Positions 1 through 8,916 are shown, counted from the stretch's first letter. The stretch is DNA of 64,000 bases from Yeosuana aquiaggeris (GCF_044003965.1 NZ_JBAWKC010000001.1:1116001-1180000); one strand, 5' to 3'. Notes: generated by a model not told the origin, from the sequence alone. Translations and numbers: made by a program.

Positions 1-377
1 ACCACCGCTTGCGCCAATACATGGTTGCACTTTAAGTGTTGGGTAAACGCATTATCAAATTCTTCTAAACTGGCGTTTAAAATATCACCACTTCTTGGGC
101 CGCCTGTATTATTAATAAGAATATGAAACCCATGACTTTTCTCAATAAATTTTATGACTTGCTCTTGTAAGTCTCTGGGGTTTGAAAAATCGGCCACAAT
201 ATAACTGTGGTTTTCGCTATTTGGCAACTCAGATAATACCTCTTTTAATTTCTCTCTGTTTCTTGCAACTAATGTGACATGGGCGCCTTCTTTAGCTAAA
301 GCAATGGCAGTCGCTCTTCCTATTCCTTGCGTGCTACCGCAAACTAAGGCGTTTTTATTGTTTAAGTTTAATTCCAT
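1..377 (-). CDS. SDR-family oxidoreductase, partial (C-terminus beyond left edge)
   Basis: The first 125 residues of a short-chain dehydrogenase/reductase are visible, running off the left edge. The N-terminus carries the Rossmann dinucleotide-binding turn (CGSTQGIGRA, residues 13-22), then VARN after the second strand and the NNTGG motif near residue 91, as in classical SDRs that bind NAD(P). The catalytic Ser-Tyr-Lys part lies outside the window. The ATG is 6 bases below the stop of the aldehyde dehydrogenase gene, so it is the fifth gene of the kynurenine operon. SDR genes are often found in such clusters, but the substrate cannot be told from this fragment. Confidence 0.85.
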   Translation of the reverse strand, partial: MELNLNNKNALVCGSTQGIGRATAIALAKEGAHVTLVARNREKLKEVLSELPNSENHSYIVADFSNPRDLQEQVIKFIEKSHGFHILINNTGGPRSGDILNASLEEFDNAFTQHLKCNHVLAQAV

Positions 378-383
378 AATTCT

Positions 384-1826
384 TTAATATTTTATACAAA
401 CATTTTTGGCTTCGGTGAAAAAGCGTAAAGCTTCAAAACCACCTTCGCGACCAATACCTGAAGCTTTTACACCACCAAAAGGAGTACGTAAATCACGCAG
501 CATCCAGGTATTGACCCAGACAATTCCTGCTTGTATTTGGTTGCTCATACGCATGGTTCTTTTTAAATCATTGGTCCAAATTGTTGCCGACAAACCATAT
601 TTTACGTTGTTAGCCATTTGCAAAACCTCATCTTCGGTATTGAATGGCATGATGGTCACTACCGGTCCAAAAACTTCTTCCTGGTTTATTCTGCATTCAT
701 CCGTCGAGACTTCAATCACTGTAGGTTCAAGATAGTACCCGTTTTCAAATCCTTTAATGTTTACTTTATGACCGCCACATAATATAGTTGCACTTTCTTT
801 TTTTGCAATAGCTATATAATCCAGCACTTTGTTTAAGTGTTGTTTTGATACTAAAGCACCAATATTGGTATCCGCTTTTGAGGGATGTCCAACTTTTAAA
901 TCTTTTACTTTTTCTACAAAATCTTTTTTGAATTTTTCATAGATAGACAATTCAACAAAAATGCGGCTTCCGCATAAACAAATCTGGCCTTGATTAGAGA
1001 ATGAAGAACGCACACTAATTTCTAACATAGCATCATAATCACAATCAGCAAAAATGATGTTAGGGTTTTTGCCTCCCAACTCCAAAGATAGTTTTTTGAA
1101 CATAGGTGCGGCAATTTTCGCAATGTGGGCTCCTGTGGCGGTGCCTCCCGTAAAACTAATAGCTTTTATGTCTGAGTGTTCAATAATGGCTTGGCCAGTG
1201 GTTGTTCCTAGACCATGTACAATGTTTAAAACCCCTTTTGGCAAACCAGCTTCATTACATATGTCTCCTAAAAGATAAGCGGTCATAGGTGTTATTTCAC
1301 TTGGTTTGGCTACCACACAATTGCCTGCGGCTATGGCAGGAGCAATTTTCCAGGTAAATAAATAGAGTGGTAGGTTCCAAGGTGAAATACAGCCAACAAC
1401 CCCAATGGGTTGACGTAGGGTATAATTGATGGCATCCTGACCAACACTTTCATGACTCTCACTAGAAAATTGTGTAATAGCATTTCCAAAAAAGCGAAAA
1501 TTACTGGCGGCTCTTGGTATGTCAACCGCTTTTGCTAAACTGATGGGTTTGCCGTTGTCTTTGCTTTCAGCTGCTGCGAAACCTTGTAAGTTGGCTTCTA
1601 GTAATTCTGAAATCTTTATTAATATTCTACTCCGCTCTTCAATGGTGGTTTGTGACCAAGTAGGAAAGGCTGATTTTGCTGCAATATAAGCGTTTTCCAC
1701 ATCTTCTTTGGATGAGTTAGGTAACTGCCCATATACTTCACCACTGGCAGGACAATAGTTGTCTAACCATTCATTTTGAATTGGATCGTGAAAATTACCA
1801 TTGATATAATTTTGGATTTTGTCCAT
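384..1826 (-). CDS. NAD-dependent aldehyde dehydrogenase, probable 2-aminomuconic semialdehyde dehydrogenase
   Basis: This 480-residue protein is a full-length aldehyde dehydrogenase. Visible motifs are SPWNLP (148-153) in the NAD fold, FTGGTATG (225-232), the general base Glu249 in LELGGK, and the catalytic Cys283 in NQGQICLCGSR. Family knowledge puts such enzymes in the 2-aminomuconic/2-hydroxymuconic semialdehyde dehydrogenase group when they sit with kynurenine genes. They oxidise 2-aminomuconic semialdehyde to 2-aminomuconate. The start ATG overlaps the stop of the RidA gene by one base (TAATG), which suggests translational coupling. The enzyme class is certain; the substrate is inferred from context. 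Confidence 0.9.
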   Translation of the reverse strand: MDKIQNYINGNFHDPIQNEWLDNYCPASGEVYGQLPNSSKEDVENAYIAAKSAFPTWSQTTIEERSRILIKISELLEANLQGFAAAESKDNGKPISLAKAVDIPRAASNFRFFGNAITQFSSESHESVGQDAINYTLRQPIGVVGCISPWNLPLYLFTWKIAPAIAAGNCVVAKPSEITPMTAYLLGDICNEAGLPKGVLNIVHGLGTTTGQAIIEHSDIKAISFTGGTATGAHIAKIAAPMFKKLSLELGGKNPNIIFADCDYDAMLEISVRSSFSNQGQICLCGSRIFVELSIYEKFKKDFVEKVKDLKVGHPSKADTNIGALVSKQHLNKVLDYIAIAKKESATILCGGHKVNIKGFENGYYLEPTVIEVSTDECRINQEEVFGPVVTIMPFNTEDEVLQMANNVKYGLSATIWTNDLKRTMRMSNQIQAGIVWVNTWMLRDLRTPFGGVKASGIGREGGFEALRFFTEAKNVCIKY

Positions 1827-2233
1827 TACAATTTCTTATAAGCCATTACCTTAATCTCCACCACCAAATCGGGATGTGGTAATTGATGCACAGCAACAGT
1901 AGTCCGTGCTGGTCCAGTTTCTTTATTAAAGAATTCTGCATAGGCTTTATTATAACCAGCAAAATCGTTCATATTTACTAAAAAAGAGGTGACATCAACC
2001 ACATCTTTTAGGGAGGCGCCTTCTTTGGCTAAATTCTTTTCTATATTTAATAAAACTTCACGGGTTTGTGCCTCAATATTTAAGCGTTTTGTTCCCATTT
2101 CATCAATGATGTCAACACCTGCAATCGTATTATCAGCACGGCGAGAACTGGTGCCTGAAACAAATATAAAATCTCCTACGCGTTTGGTATGGGGATAGGC
2201 TCCTCTGGGGGTTACAACTTTTTCTTCACTCAT
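1826..2233 (-). CDS. RidA/YjgF-family protein, probable 2-aminomuconate deaminase
   Basis: The 135-residue length and the C-terminal GPARTTVAVHQLP and VVEIKVMAY segments mark the RidA (YjgF/YER057c/UK114) family, small trimeric enzymes acting on imines and enamines. The conserved Arg of the PAR motif and the Glu of VEI are present. RidA members are known as 2-aminomuconate deaminases in bacterial kynurenine and 2-nitrobenzoate pathways. Its place between kmo and the semialdehyde dehydrogenase fits that role better than general 2-aminoacrylate detoxification. It lies 6 bases after kmo and overlaps the next gene by one base. The assignment is by family plus context. Confidence 0.82.
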   Translation of the reverse strand: MSEEKVVTPRGAYPHTKRVGDFIFVSGTSSRRADNTIAGVDIIDEMGTKRLNIEAQTREVLLNIEKNLAKEGASLKDVVDVTSFLVNMNDFAGYNKAYAEFFNKETGPARTTVAVHQLPHPDLVVEIKVMAYKKL

Positions 2234-2239
2234 AATAAT

Positions 2240-3652
2240 TTATTTTAGTCCAGCTATGTTATCTTCTTGAAGTATTTCCTGTGTTTCAGAATTTATTTTT
2301 TCTAAAACTAGTCTTAAATCACTATTTAAATCTATTTCTCCTTCTGCCAACATATTTAAAATGGCTTTATCTTGTGCGCGTCCTTTTAACATGGCTTCTC
2401 TATAACCTATATTTTCATTAAAAGTGACCAAAGAATATTTAGAGGCGTATTGCTCCGGAAAATTCTTTTCTAAGGCCATTTCTAAATTGCGCTTTTCTCT
2501 AAACAAATGATTGTTCACATGGTCTTTCATTTCATAAAAATTGTCAATGGCTAAATCAGCAATGGCATCCGTGTCTTTTTTGCGGGTGCTTTCGTAAGAT
2601 TTGAAAATGTTTTCCCAATCACTTTTTGTGGATGGTTTATTATGCGCTTCCAAAATGTTGTCAAATTCAACCACATCTTCAAAAGAGGCATTCATTCCTT
2701 GTCCGTAAAATGGTACAATAGCATGTGCAGCATCACCCATAAGCAGAGTATTGCCTTTATAATGCCAAGGCGAACATTTTACGGTGCCTAATGGTGAAGT
2801 TGGATTTTTGAAAAAATCCTCTATCAAATTCGGCATTAAATTAAGGGCGTCAGGAAATTCTTTTTTAAAGAATTCAGTTACGCTTTCTGGGGTGGTCAAA
2901 TTGTTGAAATTATAATCGCCATCATCATAACTCAAAAAAAGTGTTACCGTAAAACTGCCATCTAAATTGGGCAGTGCAATCAGCATAAATGAACCACGAG
3001 GCCAAATATGAAGCGCATTTTTATAGGTTTTATAATCACCAGAATCTGCAGGTAATATAGATAATTCTTTATAACCATGAGTTAAATAATCCTGTGAAAA
3101 ACTAAATAAGAACTTTTTTTCTAAGTAGTAGCTTTTTCTCAAAATGGACCCAGCTCCGTCTGTAGCAATGATGACATCTGTATCTTCTATAAAATCTGAT
3201 TTTGAGTCATAATCATAAAACAAAGCGGTAGTTTTTTCAAAATCAACGGATTTGCATTTACGATTGAATTGAATCGTTACATTTTCATGTTTTTCAGCTT
3301 CATCTAAAAGCAGCGCATTCAGGCCACCACGAGAAATGGAATTGATGTATTCATAATCCCTACCGCTATAATTTGATAAAAAAGTATTGCCTTCTTTATC
3401 ATGAATCATACGGCCATTCATAGGAATACATAAAGCATTCACTTTGCTTTCTAAACCCACAAGTTTCATCGCTTTATTACCGCGATCAGAAAAGGCAAGA
3501 TTAATGGAGCGCCCGGCGCTAATAGCTACTTTGCGCAAATCGGGCCGTTTTTCCATAACAGTCACGTTGTAGCCTCTCTGGCCAAGACGCAATGCTAAAA
3601 GTGACCCACAGAGTCCGGCACCTATAATGAGTATATTTTGCTGCTTATTCAT
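2240..3652 (-). CDS. kmo: kynurenine 3-monooxygenase
   Basis: This 470-residue FAD monooxygenase hydroxylates L-kynurenine to 3-hydroxykynurenine using NADPH and O2. The FAD-binding GAGLCG motif is at residues 11-16 with an acidic strand end (VMEKRPD). The GRSINLAFSDRG segment (47-58) is typical of KMO, ATDGAGS is at 163-169, and the second FAD motif MGDAAHAIVPFYGQG is at 305-319. Length matches bacterial KMO. It overlaps the end of kynU by 8 bases and is followed 6 bases later by the RidA gene, so it is the second gene of the operon. No hydrophobic C-terminal anchor like that of the eukaryotic enzyme is obvious. Confidence 0.95.
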   Translation of the reverse strand: MNKQQNILIIGAGLCGSLLALRLGQRGYNVTVMEKRPDLRKVAISAGRSINLAFSDRGNKAMKLVGLESKVNALCIPMNGRMIHDKEGNTFLSNYSGRDYEYINSISRGGLNALLLDEAEKHENVTIQFNRKCKSVDFEKTTALFYDYDSKSDFIEDTDVIIATDGAGSILRKSYYLEKKFLFSFSQDYLTHGYKELSILPADSGDYKTYKNALHIWPRGSFMLIALPNLDGSFTVTLFLSYDDGDYNFNNLTTPESVTEFFKKEFPDALNLMPNLIEDFFKNPTSPLGTVKCSPWHYKGNTLLMGDAAHAIVPFYGQGMNASFEDVVEFDNILEAHNKPSTKSDWENIFKSYESTRKKDTDAIADLAIDNFYEMKDHVNNHLFREKRNLEMALEKNFPEQYASKYSLVTFNENIGYREAMLKGRAQDKAILNMLAEGEIDLNSDLRLVLEKINSETQEILQEDNIAGLK

Positions 3653-4916
3653 TTAAAATATTTTTCAATTTGTTAACTAAATGATAGACATCTTGAAACG
3701 AATTGTATAATGGTACCGGAGCGCATCTTATCACATCTGGTTCTCGCCAGTCACTAATAACGCCAGCCTCGGTTAATTTATGATGCAGTGATTTATCGGC
3801 ATTTTTAACTTGAATGGACAATTGGCAGCCACGTTCCTTGGGGTTACTTGGTGTGATAATTTTGATATGTTTGTCGTTTAGTTCGTTTAATAAAAACTCA
3901 AAATAACCGGTTAGTTTTTTAGATTTTTCAATTAATCTTTTAAATCCAACTTCATCAATAAGATCTAAAGAGGCTTTTATAGCTGCCATTGATAAAATGG
4001 GTGGATTACTCAATTGCCAGCCTTCAGCTCCGGGAAGCTGGTCAAATTCATCTCGCATTCTAAAACGGGTTTCTTTATTATGGCTCCACCAACCCGTAAA
4101 TCTATTGAGGTTTTTATTATTGGCATGGCGTTCATGAACAAAGCATCCTGCTAAACTTCCTGGTCCGGAATTTAAATACTTATAGGTACACCACACAGCG
4201 AAATCAGCACCAGAATCATGTAAATTTAGTTCAACATTTCCTGCGCCATGGGCACAATCAAAGCCAACCATGCAACCATGTTTATGACCTAGTTCTGTAA
4301 TTTGTTTTAAATCGAAATATTGTCCCGTGTAATAATTCACACCACCAATCATAATCAAGGCAATTTCATGACCATGAACTTTAAATATTGATTCTAAATC
4401 TTCATAATTAGCGAGTTCTTCTCCTTTTCTGGCTTTCCAAAGAATAATCCCTTCTTTTTCATCAAAACCATGATGCCTTAATTGAGATTCTACGGCATAC
4501 TTATCTGAAGGAAACGCATCCGCTTCAATTAGAATTTTATAACGTGTTTTAGTTGGTTGGTAAAACGACACCATCATAAAATGTAAATTGGCGGTCAATG
4601 TATTCATAATAACCACTTCAATTGGTTTGGCCCCAACTATTTTTGACATACTTTCGGTTAAATATTCATGGTATTTTAACCATGGGTTCTTGGCGTCTGT
4701 ATGACCTTCTACACCTAAATTAGCCCAATCCTCTAACTCCTGATTTATATAGGCCTTTGTTCTTTTTGGTTGCAGCCCTAATGAATTACCAGTCATATAT
4801 ATCAATTCCTTTCCTTGTTTGTCTTTAGGAATATGAAATTGATTTCTGTAGGTAGCTAATGGGTCATTTTTATCTTGATTCTTGGCGAATGCAGGACCTA
4901 ATTGAAAGTTTGACAA
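3645..4916 (-). CDS. kynU: kynureninase (TTG start)
   Basis: Kynureninase is a PLP enzyme that cleaves 3-hydroxykynurenine to 3-hydroxyanthranilate and alanine. The 423-residue protein shows MTGNSLGLQP (41-50), FDCAHGAGN (219-227) and the PLP lysine Lys246 in WCTYKYLNSGPG. The start codon is TTG: an in-frame TAA lies 9 bases upstream, and the first internal ATG is at residue 41, too far in. It is the first gene of the operon, and a TATTTTTG element (plus-strand 4940-4947) precedes it. With kmo, RidA and the aldehyde dehydrogenase it points to tryptophan degradation rather than only NAD synthesis. Confidence 0.95.
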   Translation of the reverse strand: MSNFQLGPAFAKNQDKNDPLATYRNQFHIPKDKQGKELIYMTGNSLGLQPKRTKAYINQELEDWANLGVEGHTDAKNPWLKYHEYLTESMSKIVGAKPIEVVIMNTLTANLHFMMVSFYQPTKTRYKILIEADAFPSDKYAVESQLRHHGFDEKEGIILWKARKGEELANYEDLESIFKVHGHEIALIMIGGVNYYTGQYFDLKQITELGHKHGCMVGFDCAHGAGNVELNLHDSGADFAVWCTYKYLNSGPGSLAGCFVHERHANNKNLNRFTGWWSHNKETRFRMRDEFDQLPGAEGWQLSNPPILSMAAIKASLDLIDEVGFKRLIEKSKKLTGYFEFLLNELNDKHIKIITPSNPKERGCQLSIQVKNADKSLHHKLTEAGVISDWREPDVIRCAPVPLYNSFQDVYHLVNKLKNILNE

Positions 4917-4939
4917 AGTGTATTATTTTATCGTTTCAT

Positions 4940-4947
4940 CAAAAATA
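4940..4947 (-). promoter_or_regulatory. -7 promoter element of the kynurenine operon
   Basis: The minus strand reads TATTTTTG, an exact match to the Bacteroidota -7 consensus TAnnTTTG, 23 bases before the TTG start of kynU. No TTG is seen at the usual -33 distance, so the call rests on one element and its position. Confidence 0.45.
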
Positions 4948-5029
4948 AGAATTATAAATTTAGAAAGGAAGCCTAAAAACCGGGATGTTTTTATTATTTC
5001 AATTTTGTATATTTAGAAAAAGTAGGACT

Positions 5030-5449
5030 ATGAGCAAAACAAAGAATTATACTAATAATGAGGTGACTATTGTTTGGGAACCTGAAAAATGCATTCATTC
5101 AGCAATATGTGTAAAAGGGTTGCCAGATGTTTTTAAACCAAAAGAAAAGCCTTGGATTAAAATAGATGCAGCGTCATCAGAGGAATTGATTCATCAGGTT
5201 AAATCTTGTCCTTCAGGTGCCTTGAGCTTTTTAATGAATAATGACAAAGATAAATCAGCTGAACATATAGAAACTAAAGTTGAAGTAAGAGAAAATGGCC
5301 CTTTGCTGATTTATGGGACCTTACATATTACTCATAAAGATGGTAATAAAGAGATCAAAAATAAAACGACAGCTTTTTGCAGATGCGGACTATCAAATAA
5401 TAAACCTTATTGTGATGGGATGCATGTAAAAGAAGCTTTTAAGGGATAA
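5030..5449 (+). CDS. YjdI-type ferredoxin-like domain fused to a CDGSH iron-sulfur domain
   Basis: This 139-residue protein joins two iron-sulfur modules. Residues 12-66 resemble the divergent 4Fe-4S domain of E. coli YjdI (Cys21 and Cys27 in CIHSAIC; Cys60 in CPSGAL). Residues 88-138 form a CDGSH/mitoNEET-type domain with Cys117, Cys119, Cys128 and His132, the usual 3Cys-1His 2Fe-2S ligand set. The signature reads CDGMH instead of CDGSH. The ATG at 5030 is preferred to an upstream ATG (4985), because a near-consensus -7 element (CAATTTTG, 5000-5007) lies inside the longer version. It is divergent from the kynurenine operon. Electron transfer or cluster storage is plausible; the partner is unknown. 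Confidence 0.85.
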   Translation: MSKTKNYTNNEVTIVWEPEKCIHSAICVKGLPDVFKPKEKPWIKIDAASSEELIHQVKSCPSGALSFLMNNDKDKSAEHIETKVEVRENGPLLIYGTLHITHKDGNKEIKNKTTAFCRCGLSNNKPYCDGMHVKEAFKG

Positions 5450-5462
5450 TCACTAAGATTAA

Positions 5463-6143
5463 TTAGTCTAAGATTATTTTGACATTGCTAAAATATAATT
5501 TAAAAGGACCTTCTGATTTTAAATGATCTAAAGCTAATATGATACCGTTAAAATCTTGATTATTTTCCCAGGAGGTTGTTAATGATGGCGTGTCACTGTT
5601 TTGCTTTCTGTAAACCCATTCTTTAATTAAATAGTCATCACCAAAATAAAAATCATAGGCATCACCTGGGGTATATCCACCTTCATTGGAATAGGTTAAA
5701 GTTATTTTATTCAATAGGTTTTTACTTATGGGTGCTTCTTCTTTAACAACTTCTGAAATGGAAGTTCCTTGATCCCAGAGTAATTGAAATGGAGCCAGCA
5801 ACCAATATTTGTCGTTAATAAAGGCTTTGTCAGCATTCATTGATATGCTATCGATATGTTTTCTGTTATATAAAATAGTGTCATTTCCAGATATCAATAT
5901 AACATCATTCGTTTTAGGATGCCATTTCCATGAACGTTCAAAATGACTGCTGTCTTTATCAACATTAAAAGTAAAGACTATTTGAGATATTTTTCCCCAA
6001 TTCTCAAAACCATAGGCATTAGCTATTTTTTCTGCAGTATTTAACTGGTTAGCATCAGTAACTGTGTTGCCTTTTTCTGTTTTATCTGATTTGCAGAAAG
6101 AAAGTAGCGAAACGAAACAAATTAGTAATATGATTTTTTTCAT
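5463..6143 (-). CDS. hypothetical lipoprotein
   Basis: I do not recognise a family with certainty. The protein starts with a lipoprotein signal (MKKIILLICFVSLLSFC), and the predicted lipidated Cys is followed by KSDK. The mature part, about 205 residues, alternates short beta-like strands with Trp-rich motifs (WKWHP, YWLLAPFQLLWD) and a GDAYDFYFGDDYLI segment. This suggests a beta-sandwich or barrel fold of the kind found in small periplasmic Bacteroidota lipoproteins. The ATG at 6143 is chosen because the TTG further upstream (6153-6155) is the end of a promoter element. It faces the CDGSH gene tail to tail across 13 bases. Confidence 0.75.
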   Translation of the reverse strand: MKKIILLICFVSLLSFCKSDKTEKGNTVTDANQLNTAEKIANAYGFENWGKISQIVFTFNVDKDSSHFERSWKWHPKTNDVILISGNDTILYNRKHIDSISMNADKAFINDKYWLLAPFQLLWDQGTSISEVVKEEAPISKNLLNKITLTYSNEGGYTPGDAYDFYFGDDYLIKEWVYRKQNSDTPSLTTSWENNQDFNGIILALDHLKSEGPFKLYFSNVKIILD

Positions 6144-6152
6144 GTTTTCTTT

Positions 6153-6180
6153 CAAAGATACTAAAGAAGTATTTATTCAA
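6153..6180 (-). promoter_or_regulatory. promoter of the 5463-6143 lipoprotein gene
   Basis: On the minus strand TTG (6178-6180) is followed after 17 bases by TATCTTTG (6153-6160), matching the Bacteroidota -33/-7 pattern. The ATG is 9 bases downstream of the -7 element. The element's own TTG would otherwise be read as an alternative start codon. Confidence 0.55.
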
Positions 6181-6226
6181 GAACTTATTTTATTTTAGTA
6201 GGGTCAAACCTTCATTAAACTCAAAT

Positions 6227-7372
6227 ATGAATTCACTAAAACTAATTTTTTCTAAAGGCGTGTATTTTGGACCAGCTTTAGTTTTCGCGACTTTAAATGT
6301 TATTTATGGAACCTGGGCCATATATATTCCGCGGATAAAAGCAAATTTAGGTATTGATGAGGGGCAATTAGGTCTAGCTATATTTTATATGGCCTTAGGC
6401 ACCTTATCCATGATTTTATTAGCGCCAAAATTTATTGGCAGGTTTGGCGTTGGCAAGGTTACCGCGTCTGGTGTTTTTTTGTTTCTATTTTCATTTCTTA
6501 TTCCTTTTAGTGCTGGAAGTTATTTTTGGTTGTGTTTTGGAATGTATATTGTTGGTGCTTTTTCTGGACTCACGGATGTTGCAATGAACGCTTTGGTAAG
6601 TGAAATTGAAAAAAGAGATTCGGTTCATATCATGTCAGCCAATCATGGGTTTTTTAGTTTAGGAGGCTTTTTAGGAGCTGGTATTGGAGGTTTGTTTTTA
6701 CCTGCTGATTTAATGCCATTGAACCATTTAATAATAGTCATTGCTGTTTTATTTATTTTGAATATACTATTTGTTAGAACTTATATACAAACCGTTTCAA
6801 TAAAGTTGGATGGGGTTCCATTTAAACTAGAGCATTGTAAACCTTTGGTTTTGCTGGCAATAATGGCTTTTTTTATAATGGCAAGTGAAGGTGCTATTGT
6901 TGATTGGAGTGCCTTATATTTAAAAAATATCTCTCTTGCAAAGGCCTCTTGGATTGGTTTAGGGTTTACCATTTTTTCTGCAACAATGGCATTTGGTAGA
7001 TTTCTTGGCGATGGCATTAGTAGTCAATTCGGTTCCAAAGTATTAATATTAGTTGGTTTGATTTTATCAATGATTGGATTTGTATTTGTCTTATTGGTAC
7101 AACCACTAATTACCATTTTTGGTTTCGGGTTGGTAGGACTGGGGCTTTCAGTAATAATACCTGAACTTTTTAGATTAGGAGCTAAAACGCCTCATATAGA
7201 TTCATCTGTAAGTATATCCTTCATTTCAGGTATAGGATTCTTTGGTTTTTTAGTTGGTCCTGTTTTGTTAGGTTTTTTAGCTGAAATATCGAGCTTGAAA
7301 TTGAGTTTTTTAGCTTTATTAATTTTCATTTTAATTTCTTTTATGGCGGCCTTAACATTAAAACGAACATGA
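6227..7372 (+). CDS. MFS transporter
   Basis: This 381-residue integral membrane protein has about twelve hydrophobic segments and small-residue-rich loops typical of the major facilitator superfamily, in the YbjJ-like/FucP-like size range. Visible features are IYIPRIKANLGIDEGQLGLA after the first helix, FIGRFGVGKV in the place of the cytoplasmic MFS loop 2-3 motif, and FGRFLGDGISSQFG in the matching loop of the second half. The substrate cannot be inferred. The gene is followed after 19 bases by a methyltransferase gene on the same strand, so the two may be cotranscribed. Confidence 0.85.
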   Translation: MNSLKLIFSKGVYFGPALVFATLNVIYGTWAIYIPRIKANLGIDEGQLGLAIFYMALGTLSMILLAPKFIGRFGVGKVTASGVFLFLFSFLIPFSAGSYFWLCFGMYIVGAFSGLTDVAMNALVSEIEKRDSVHIMSANHGFFSLGGFLGAGIGGLFLPADLMPLNHLIIVIAVLFILNILFVRTYIQTVSIKLDGVPFKLEHCKPLVLLAIMAFFIMASEGAIVDWSALYLKNISLAKASWIGLGFTIFSATMAFGRFLGDGISSQFGSKVLILVGLILSMIGFVFVLLVQPLITIFGFGLVGLGLSVIIPELFRLGAKTPHIDSSVSISFISGIGFFGFLVGPVLLGFLAEISSLKLSFLALLIFILISFMAALTLKRT

Positions 7373-7391
7373 GTTTTTAACTTAATCTATA

Positions 7392-8192
7392 ATGGAAAAT
7401 ATAAATTATTATTTTGAAACTAATAGAAAAACCTGGAACCAAAAGGTTAAGGCCCACGTTAAAGGTGATTTGTATAAATTAAAGGCATTTAAAAAAGGAG
7501 CATCCTCATTAATGTCTTATGAAATCAATGCTTTGGGTAATGTTGATGGTAAATCTTTATTGCATTTGCAATGTCATTTTGGACAAGACACTTTAAGTTG
7601 GAGTAGGTTAGGCGCTCATTGCGTTGGATTAGATATAAGTGATGAAGGTATTAAAATGGCCAAACAATTAAACAAAGAATTAAATCTTAATGCTAGTTTT
7701 ATTTGCTGTAATGTCTTAGAGACTTCCAAACATTTGAATGACACTTTTGATATTGTGTTTACCAGTTATGGGGTTATAGGGTGGTTGCCAGATTTAAAAC
7801 CCTGGGGTAAAATGATTGCTCAGCGGTTAAAAAAAGGAGGTGTATTTTATATGGTGGAGTTTCATCCTTTAGTCTGGATGTTTGATTATTTAAGCGGAAA
7901 ACCCATTTTAAAATATGGTTATATGCAAGATGAGGTGATTTATGAAGAATATGAAGGCACTTATGCCAATTCAGATTCTAAAATGATAAGTAAAGAATAT
8001 GGCTGGAACCATGGATTGGGTGAAGTAGTGAATGCCCTTATTGAAGCGGGATTGCAAATAGAATATTTAAATGAGTATGATGAAAGTCCATATAATGTGT
8101 TACCAGATCTAATAGAGACTAAATCGGGTATGTATGTTACAAAGGACAAATTATATCCTTTAATATTTGAAATTAAGGCAATTAAGTCTTAA
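7392..8192 (+). CDS. class I SAM-dependent methyltransferase
   Basis: The 266-residue protein has a class I methyltransferase core. Motif I is LLHLQCHFGQDTLSWSRLGA, ending in GLDISDEGIKMA, where the acidic Asp binds the ribose of S-adenosylmethionine. It is followed by DIVFTSYGVIGWLPDL and GGVFYMVEFHP. The LHLQCHFGQDTL wording is characteristic of a bacterial group annotated only as class I methyltransferase, with no assigned substrate. The gene follows the MFS gene. Its stop shares the palindrome TTAA with the stop of convergent msrA (4-base overlap). Confidence 0.88.
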   Translation: MENINYYFETNRKTWNQKVKAHVKGDLYKLKAFKKGASSLMSYEINALGNVDGKSLLHLQCHFGQDTLSWSRLGAHCVGLDISDEGIKMAKQLNKELNLNASFICCNVLETSKHLNDTFDIVFTSYGVIGWLPDLKPWGKMIAQRLKKGGVFYMVEFHPLVWMFDYLSGKPILKYGYMQDEVIYEEYEGTYANSDSKMISKEYGWNHGLGEVVNALIEAGLQIEYLNEYDESPYNVLPDLIETKSGMYVTKDKLYPLIFEIKAIKS

Positions 8193-8845
8193 TGATTTTC
8201 TTTTAGGACTTCAGGCATTTTTGCTTTAAACCGATTTAGCCTTGGAACAGAAACGCCTTGAACATATCTGTTTTCTGGATGTAATTTTTCATAATTTTGA
8301 TGATAGTCTTCAGCTTTCCAGAACTTTTGAAAAGGATACACTTCTGCGGCAACCTCTTTGTTTAAAATTTTTGATAATGCTTCTTTTTTCATTAAAATGA
8401 TTTGTTTTTGATTGTCGTTTTGATAAAAAATGATGGAGCGGTATTGTGAACCATTATCCGGGCCTTGACCATTTACCTGAGTGGGATTTTGAGAAGCAAA
8501 ATACACATCCACTAGTGTTGCAAAACTAATCACTTGTGGGTCATAAATAACTTCAACAGCTTCTGCATGTCCGGTTCTGCCAGTATTACTTGCCTCATAG
8601 GTTGGATTATTGGTGTGCCCGCCAGAATAGCCATTTATAACCTCATCGACCCCTTTTACACTTTCATAGATTGCTTCAACACACCAAAAACAGCCACTAG
8701 CGAAATAAGCTTTAGCCTTTCCGTTTTTTATTGGGACTTCAACGGGTTTTGCATTGATAACGGCATTCTGTTCTTTGTTAACCTGTGCCGAATTTTGACA
8801 GCTAAATAATAAGGCGATTAAAAATAAGGGTATTAACTTTTTCAT
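8189..8845 (-). CDS. msrA: peptide-methionine (S)-S-oxide reductase, lipoprotein form
   Basis: MsrA repairs oxidised methionine in proteins. The GCFWC motif at residues 51-55 contains the catalytic Cys52. GYSGGHTNNPTYEA and GHAEAVEVIYDP further mark the family. The N-terminus is a lipoprotein signal (MKKLIPLFLIALLFSC) with lipidated Cys16 followed by QNSAQ, so the enzyme is expected in the periplasm, anchored to a membrane. Residues 17-45 are a linker. There is no fused MsrB domain. The gene stands alone on the minus strand and overlaps the convergent methyltransferase gene by 4 bases at the stops. Confidence 0.95.
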   Translation of the reverse strand: MKKLIPLFLIALLFSCQNSAQVNKEQNAVINAKPVEVPIKNGKAKAYFASGCFWCVEAIYESVKGVDEVINGYSGGHTNNPTYEASNTGRTGHAEAVEVIYDPQVISFATLVDVYFASQNPTQVNGQGPDNGSQYRSIIFYQNDNQKQIILMKKEALSKILNKEVAAEVYPFQKFWKAEDYHQNYEKLHPENRYVQGVSVPRLNRFKAKMPEVLKENH

Positions 8846-8916
8846 AGGTTATTTTAAATAATTGTGCTATAAAATTATAAATCCTAAAATTATTTTGTGT
8901 GAAAGTTTTATTAAAT

